Shown here: one piece after another, positions 58,994-64,000 of the stretch | Numbering within the stretch: position 1 is the stretch's first letter | Layout of the letters: every line of letters starts with the position of its first letter | Assembly (NCBI GenBank): GCA_035578155.1 | Contig: JAPWDM010000005.1 | Coordinates: 27,728,108-27,792,107, forward strand | Direction of reading: 5' to 3' | Source: Brachynemurus nebulosus | Taxonomy: Eukaryota > Arthropoda > Insecta > Neuroptera > Myrmeleontidae | DNA length: 64,000 nt | The notes under the pieces: generated by a model | What the model was told of the DNA's origin: nothing | Seen by the model: only the letters and a program-made list of their open reading frames with translations | Database searches by the model: none | Translations under genes and position numbers: made by a program

Positions 58994-61900
58994 AAAAAAA
59001 AACAGTTCCGCTATTCTAATACAACATATTTACAACTCATACAACTGAAAATTATTAAAAATTATTAAAACAAATGAATTACGAGCGACAACTGTAGAGT
59101 ACAGGGAAAAGAAACACTAGATAAAATAAATGTATGCATTCAAACATTGATGAAACCGTATAAACTGTAAGAGAAAAATATTTACAAATAATTATTTATT
59201 TGTAAACATCACAACAACACGGAACGTGCCATTCGGAATAATTCAAAGCTGTATTTCAAATATTTTCATGAAAAACAATAATTTATCTTGTTCACTTTTG
59301 CACATGTGAAACGATAAAAATAATGAAATACACAGATGGAAAACAAATTTCACAATTTTTATAACGCGATATTGACATAAAAATAATTTAGATAGTTGAA
59401 CTGAAACTGAAAAATATTTTTACTGTAATTTATGTAGCTATAGAATGTTTGAAAATATTTATTTCAACACCGCAAACGTAATTTTTATTTTTCAGTGAAA
59501 TAGCAATTAAAAAATTTTGGTTACAATAGTCAAATTGTAATTAGATACAGTTTTAGACATGTAGGTAAATACAGTGGCATTAATTTATTACGAAAAATTG
59601 TAGTATTTGTTCGTAATGTGGTATTTTAAAATTAGTCCCTCGCAATTTATTTTTAAACGCGACATACATAAAATTAAATAAATATGCATTTTGGACACTA
59701 AATTTAACAACTGTTTCTGTTATTGTGTACAAAAAACATATCACGACAAAATTTATTATACAAATACACCTAAATACAAAATTGTAGTAGAATAAGTTAA
59801 AATAATTTTTTTTTAATGAATTTTCTTAATTTATCTAATATGCAACTTCTTTTCAATACATTCATAATTTATCTAAATAAAAATCGATATTTTTGCCCTT
59901 GGAATAGTCGTATTTTACAGTAACTATACGAATCGTACGAAACCAGTTACTGCTATAAGCGAGCATATAAATCACCGTAGTCTCTTCTAGTTCTACGAAT
60001 TAAAATTAACATTTTAAGTGCAAAAATGTAAGATCTTCAGTGAAAATATGTATGTAATTATTATATGTGAATGTTTCTTTATTGAACTATCGCGGCTTTG
60101 TCCTTTTCGTTCTGTTTAAAAATTTAGCAGAGTCCAAACTCTATTTTTTAAACATAGCAAAACGGAAACATAAATTTGATGAAATCTAAATTTAAAGTAA
60201 ATTTTTTTTCGTTATTTGTATTAGATTTGAGAACGAAATATCTACACAAGATTATTAAGAACTAGTACATACTTTGGTATAAAGTGGCAAAATTTTCAAA
60301 AATTTTCCGTTTTTTTGCTAAAAAATTGTACTTTGCTAGATTATGTTGCTAAGAAGCTGCAGTTCAAATTCCAAGTTCATCGCATGAAAAGTGTACGAGT
60401 TTTAGTTTTGCTATACTTAAAAAATGTGGTTTCAAGATAATCGCGTTTATGCCGTGATTGTATAATTCTTCTCCCGTATATATATAGAATAAACTCGCTC
60501 GTTTTCACAAAAAAAAATTCAAAAGAGGAGTTTTATTTTTTGGTCAGGCATTTTTCTCCAGACTAATTCAAGTTGAGACTCCAAATATTTAGAATTACTA
60601 CCATTATTTTGTATATCAGTGTACCGTAATGCATATATTATATCTATCTATACAACTATAATATATTGTAGACTGATGCATCCTATGAAGAGATAATATT
60701 TCTATGTGAAATGCACTTTATAATAAGTGTTGAATCTTTTATAATATTTCACTACATAGTATCAGTGGTGCATAATATGTACATATGTACGGGTGTTACT
60801 AAATTTAAAATGAGATGACACTGTTTTAAAATACATAATGAGTTAGTATATTTGTTACAAATCAAGAAAAAAGGTATTTTTTGGTCCAAGAATATTAAAA
60901 ATTTGCTTTAAAGTTAGCGAAAACAGTCTAAACGAACAGAAAAATAACTTCTTTCTATATCCCAATCAAATCTTGATTTGTACCATCCCCGCATACGTGC
61001 CGTAAAGTCGGTTGGAGAATAGACTTTAAATAATATGTCTTTAAAGAAATTAGTTTATCTAAATTATAAGGGCCGCCTACAATACATTTGAAAAGACTTT
61101 TGTGTGATAAAATCTTAACTTGAGAGAATGTGTCCGATCAGCTTTTCATATTTTTTACTATTTCTGTTCTTAAATATCAGTATCTAACACTAGTAAAACA
61201 TTCTGTTTTTATGTACCTACAAAAATATGAGGATTTCTTCACACGCTACATATTTTTAGGTGGGCCCTTTTTAGACAGAAAGGAAACATAGATTTTGAAT
61301 ATGAAGCCTATCTGTCATTCTTGTTTATCTTTCAAATTTACATTACATTCATTTTTAAAATTTAATTTGTACAAGGAAAAGTGCACGGATTGTCAACATT
61401 ATTAGTCTGTATTTAATATCAAGTAGAGTGGTGTCAATAATATTTTGAATTTGGTGGTCATAGATGAAAATGTTTTATCATACATTTGACGATTTTTAAT
61501 CTTGTATAATTATCGAACTTATTATTACTTAACTATTTGCATGTAAAAATTGTTTGTTTCGGCATTGATGACGTCAAATACGAGTCTAATGGCGATTGTT
61601 AATGCTTAATTACATTATTCTAGTCATATAATATTTTAATATTCGCGTGTCTGTCTCTTTGAAAAGTTTAGATTACATTTTAATTAATTATGTACTGCTA
61701 AATGAAAAACGATATTTTGTCTGGGAAATTTGGACAAATTATTAACCTAGGTCTCGAACTGCTTTTTTCAGAAACTTAAGACCCTATACAATATCCGTAA
61801 ATGAAGAGTAGACGACAATTCTTAAAAAAAGAAAGTTATAATTTTTAAAATATTTTTATAATCCGACCACACAACAATATACACATATGTATGTATGTAG

Positions 61901-62017
61901 TTTTAAACTATTACTAACTTACTAATGAATGTTTGGTTGGTTTGGGTTTGAGGGGTGAAAGCAGTGCAATAGCCAGTAACAAAAGATAATATATAATTTA
62001 TTAGTTTGACACATAAG
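58988..62017. other. No gene seen
   Basis: Three kilobases of AT-rich sequence in which I see no convincing frame, RNA gene or repeat boundary. Confidence 0.45.
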
Positions 62018-62402
<385 letters not shown>

Positions 62403-63153
62403 TCAAAAATCAAGCTTTTTTATTTTTTATTTTTTTATAGAAATAAATATTTTATTAAAAAAACTAAATGTGCGAAGACATGTCTTGAGTCTACCAAAAA
62501 AAAATTTAATTCAAAAATTTAATTCATAAATGGCGTTGAAATCGATATTGGGAGATTTTTTCACCTTGATGGTTTCGCGCGTTCTGAAATTCCCAGTGAA
62601 TTCAAATCAATTGTGGCACAAATTAGGGGCTAAGAAAAAAAATAAAACACCAGCGAGAAATCACATTTTGAAAATAATTCATCAAAAATCACGGTTTTTT
62701 CTCGACTGTAAATAGCCGCCATTTTAAAAATATATTACGGAACCAGAAGATCCTAATTTCTGCCAAAATGACGGTATTGAGGAATAATATGCATTTTGAT
62801 TTTTAATACCTCAAATACTTTTTGAAATTTACCCGGAACCATGTCGAAAAACATAGTTTCCAGGGAACTTAAATTTTTATGTCAATGAATTATAGTAAAG
62901 TGCGCGCAGTAAAATGCCCATAACATTTTGATTTTTAATTTTTTTAAAATAAAATTTTAGGTGAATAAGTATTTCTAACATCTTAAAAAACATAATTATG
63001 AAAAAAAAACTTTTGATAATAAATTGATTTTTATAGATTTTATAAGCGATTTTTGGTCAATTTTTTCAAAAAAACAAAAAAAATTCAAATTAACACGCTT
63101 TTTTAAAAAACAATTTTTAGAAAAAATCCTACGACGTTCGCTAGATTTTGGAC
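62403..63153 (-). repeat. Inverted homologue of 31900-32524
   Basis: AAATAGCCGCCATTTTAAAA, CTGCCAAAATGACGGTATTG and ATTATAGTAAAGTGCGCGCA correspond to inverted blocks in 32040-32260. AACATAATTATG corresponds to 31944-31955. The boundaries are unclear and there is no coding sequence. Confidence 0.6.
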
Positions 63154-63155
63154 TA

Positions 63156-64000
63156 GGGTAACCCAGAGAGTAATTTCCCACTGACAGTGATTGTCCACTT
63201 TAAGAAAAGCATTGTTAAGTGTTAATTTTGAATAATGCTAGTTCGGTTAGAATTCGCTAGATAGTAATGTGATTAATTTATAGTAGAATCAAAATTGAAA
63301 ACTAGCAACACTCAAAAGAAAAAAACGGTAATAACAGATTTTGTGAAGACGGGTGAAAGTGTTACTCAAACAGGTAAACATTTTAACAATTTTCATAAGG
63401 ACATACTTACTTAAAGGTGATTTTCAAATATATTTTTTTTAACGTTCATCTATTGTTGCATGGATATGATAAAATTAAAAGTATTTTTTTTAATTTTTAA
63501 TGGAAAACTGTATTGAATTTTGATTTCTAACGGTAATTTTAGCTGTGGGCAATCACTGAACCTAAATTTAAATAGCTTTAGTCATTGCCCATCATTATTT
63601 TAGTAATTGCCCTGTGTTAATGTCTATAGTTATTGCCCGGATAATAACTATTATGGTTCATTATTAATCAAAGCGCGTTGCTAATATCGCGTGTAGTTGT
63701 ATTTAAAATGTTTGAATTCTTTCGCAACCTTTTTGCCTAGATAGCTTAGATCGTTAATGTTATATTTTCAGGATGCCGAAGACACCAAAAGTACCATATA
63801 GAAAGAAAATTTACAGAAAGCGATCGAAGCTGTCGAAGATGCTAACAACAAGTTATCTACAAGGCAAATTGCTGAAAAATGTTGGTTCAGTTCCGAGGTC
63901 CAGTCTCCGGTACTGCATTAAGAATTCGGGACATAAAACCAGCTCAGGGCCATCACCTGTATTAACTGTTTCTGAAGAAAGTCGTCTCGAAGACTGGATA
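63156..64000 (+). mobile_element. 5' part of a TAGGGT-ended pogo-like element
   Basis: GGGTAACCCAGAGAGTAATT is preceded by TA (63154-63155). About 390-480 bp inside lie repeated TTATTGCCC/TCATTGCCC/TAATTGCCC motifs (63543-63640), likely transposase-binding sites. A possible 5' non-coding exon ends at CAAACAG/GTAAAC near 63372. A TATATTTTCAG acceptor-like site lies directly before the transposase ATG. The 3' end is outside the window. Confidence 0.6.
63773..64000 (+). pseudogene. Pogo-like transposase N-terminus, frameshifted, cut by window end
   Basis: The ATG at 63773 opens a frame that stays open to the window end. Its later part (VPRSSLRYCIKNSG, then GPSPVLTVSEESRLEDWI) is the second half of the helix-turn-helix and the linker seen in insect pogo/CENP-B-type transposases. 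The first half of that domain is instead in another frame, visible from about 63808 to 63885 as NLQKAIEAVEDANNKLSTRQ. Two compensating indels, near 63806 and 63885, therefore scramble about 26 residues of the DNA-binding domain. The DDE catalytic domain would lie beyond the window. Assignment to pogo-like is solid; activity of this copy is unlikely. Confidence 0.75.

Overview
The window is AT-rich eukaryotic nuclear DNA, almost certainly from an insect and plausibly a hemipteran, although no host gene is present to prove it. The basis is the combination of an R4/Dong-type non-LTR retrotransposon, a jockey/CR1-type LINE, pogo/Tigger remnants, mariner, hAT, PIF/Harbinger and piggyBac-type miniature elements, and long (TA)n arrays. 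I found no convincing host protein-coding exon, tRNA, rRNA or prokaryotic feature. The only recognisable coding sequences are transposon genes, and all of them are broken.

Layout. 1-6 kb: small hAT-type and TAGGGT-ended elements and GC-cored palindromes. 6-12 kb: large palindromes, the first copies of a family with an AT-microsatellite core, and a Tigger remnant. 12-17 kb: a perfect 51-bp hairpin, then a foldback element with arms of about 550 bp holding a second element in its loop. 18-23 kb: more microsatellite-core copies, a foldback derivative, a tandem array and a GGGTTGGG-ended element. 23.9-27.4 kb: a long-inverted-repeat element split by a hAT miniature with a perfect 8-bp target duplication, then other small elements. 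27.4-37 kb: sparse, with hAT, piggyBac-type, mariner and dimeric-MITE elements. 37.7-40.6 kb: a nested cluster in a TAGGGT-ended element. 41-45 kb: further elements, one with a zinc-finger transposase remnant. 45.8-54.4 kb: a five-level nest, the richest part. 54-63 kb: mostly featureless AT-rich DNA with two (TA)n arrays. 63.15 kb to the end: the 5' part of a pogo-like element.

The central structure is 45.8-54.4 kb. A TTAAGGGG-ended element contains a microsatellite-core repeat. A 5'-truncated LINE sits inside that repeat's (AT)n. An R4/Dong-like element of about 5.2 kb sits in the LINE's (ATT)n tail. A Harbinger-type MITE (TTA duplication) sits in the R4/Dong reading frame. Removing the MITE restores one continuous frame of about 1,425 codons with a single internal stop.

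The microsatellite-core family has inverted subterminal repeats, a central (AT)n and a 3' hairpin. That architecture is known for Helentron-associated (HINE/DINE-like) elements; assigning it to that class is inference. Its foldback derivatives are head-to-head inverted copies of its 5' half.
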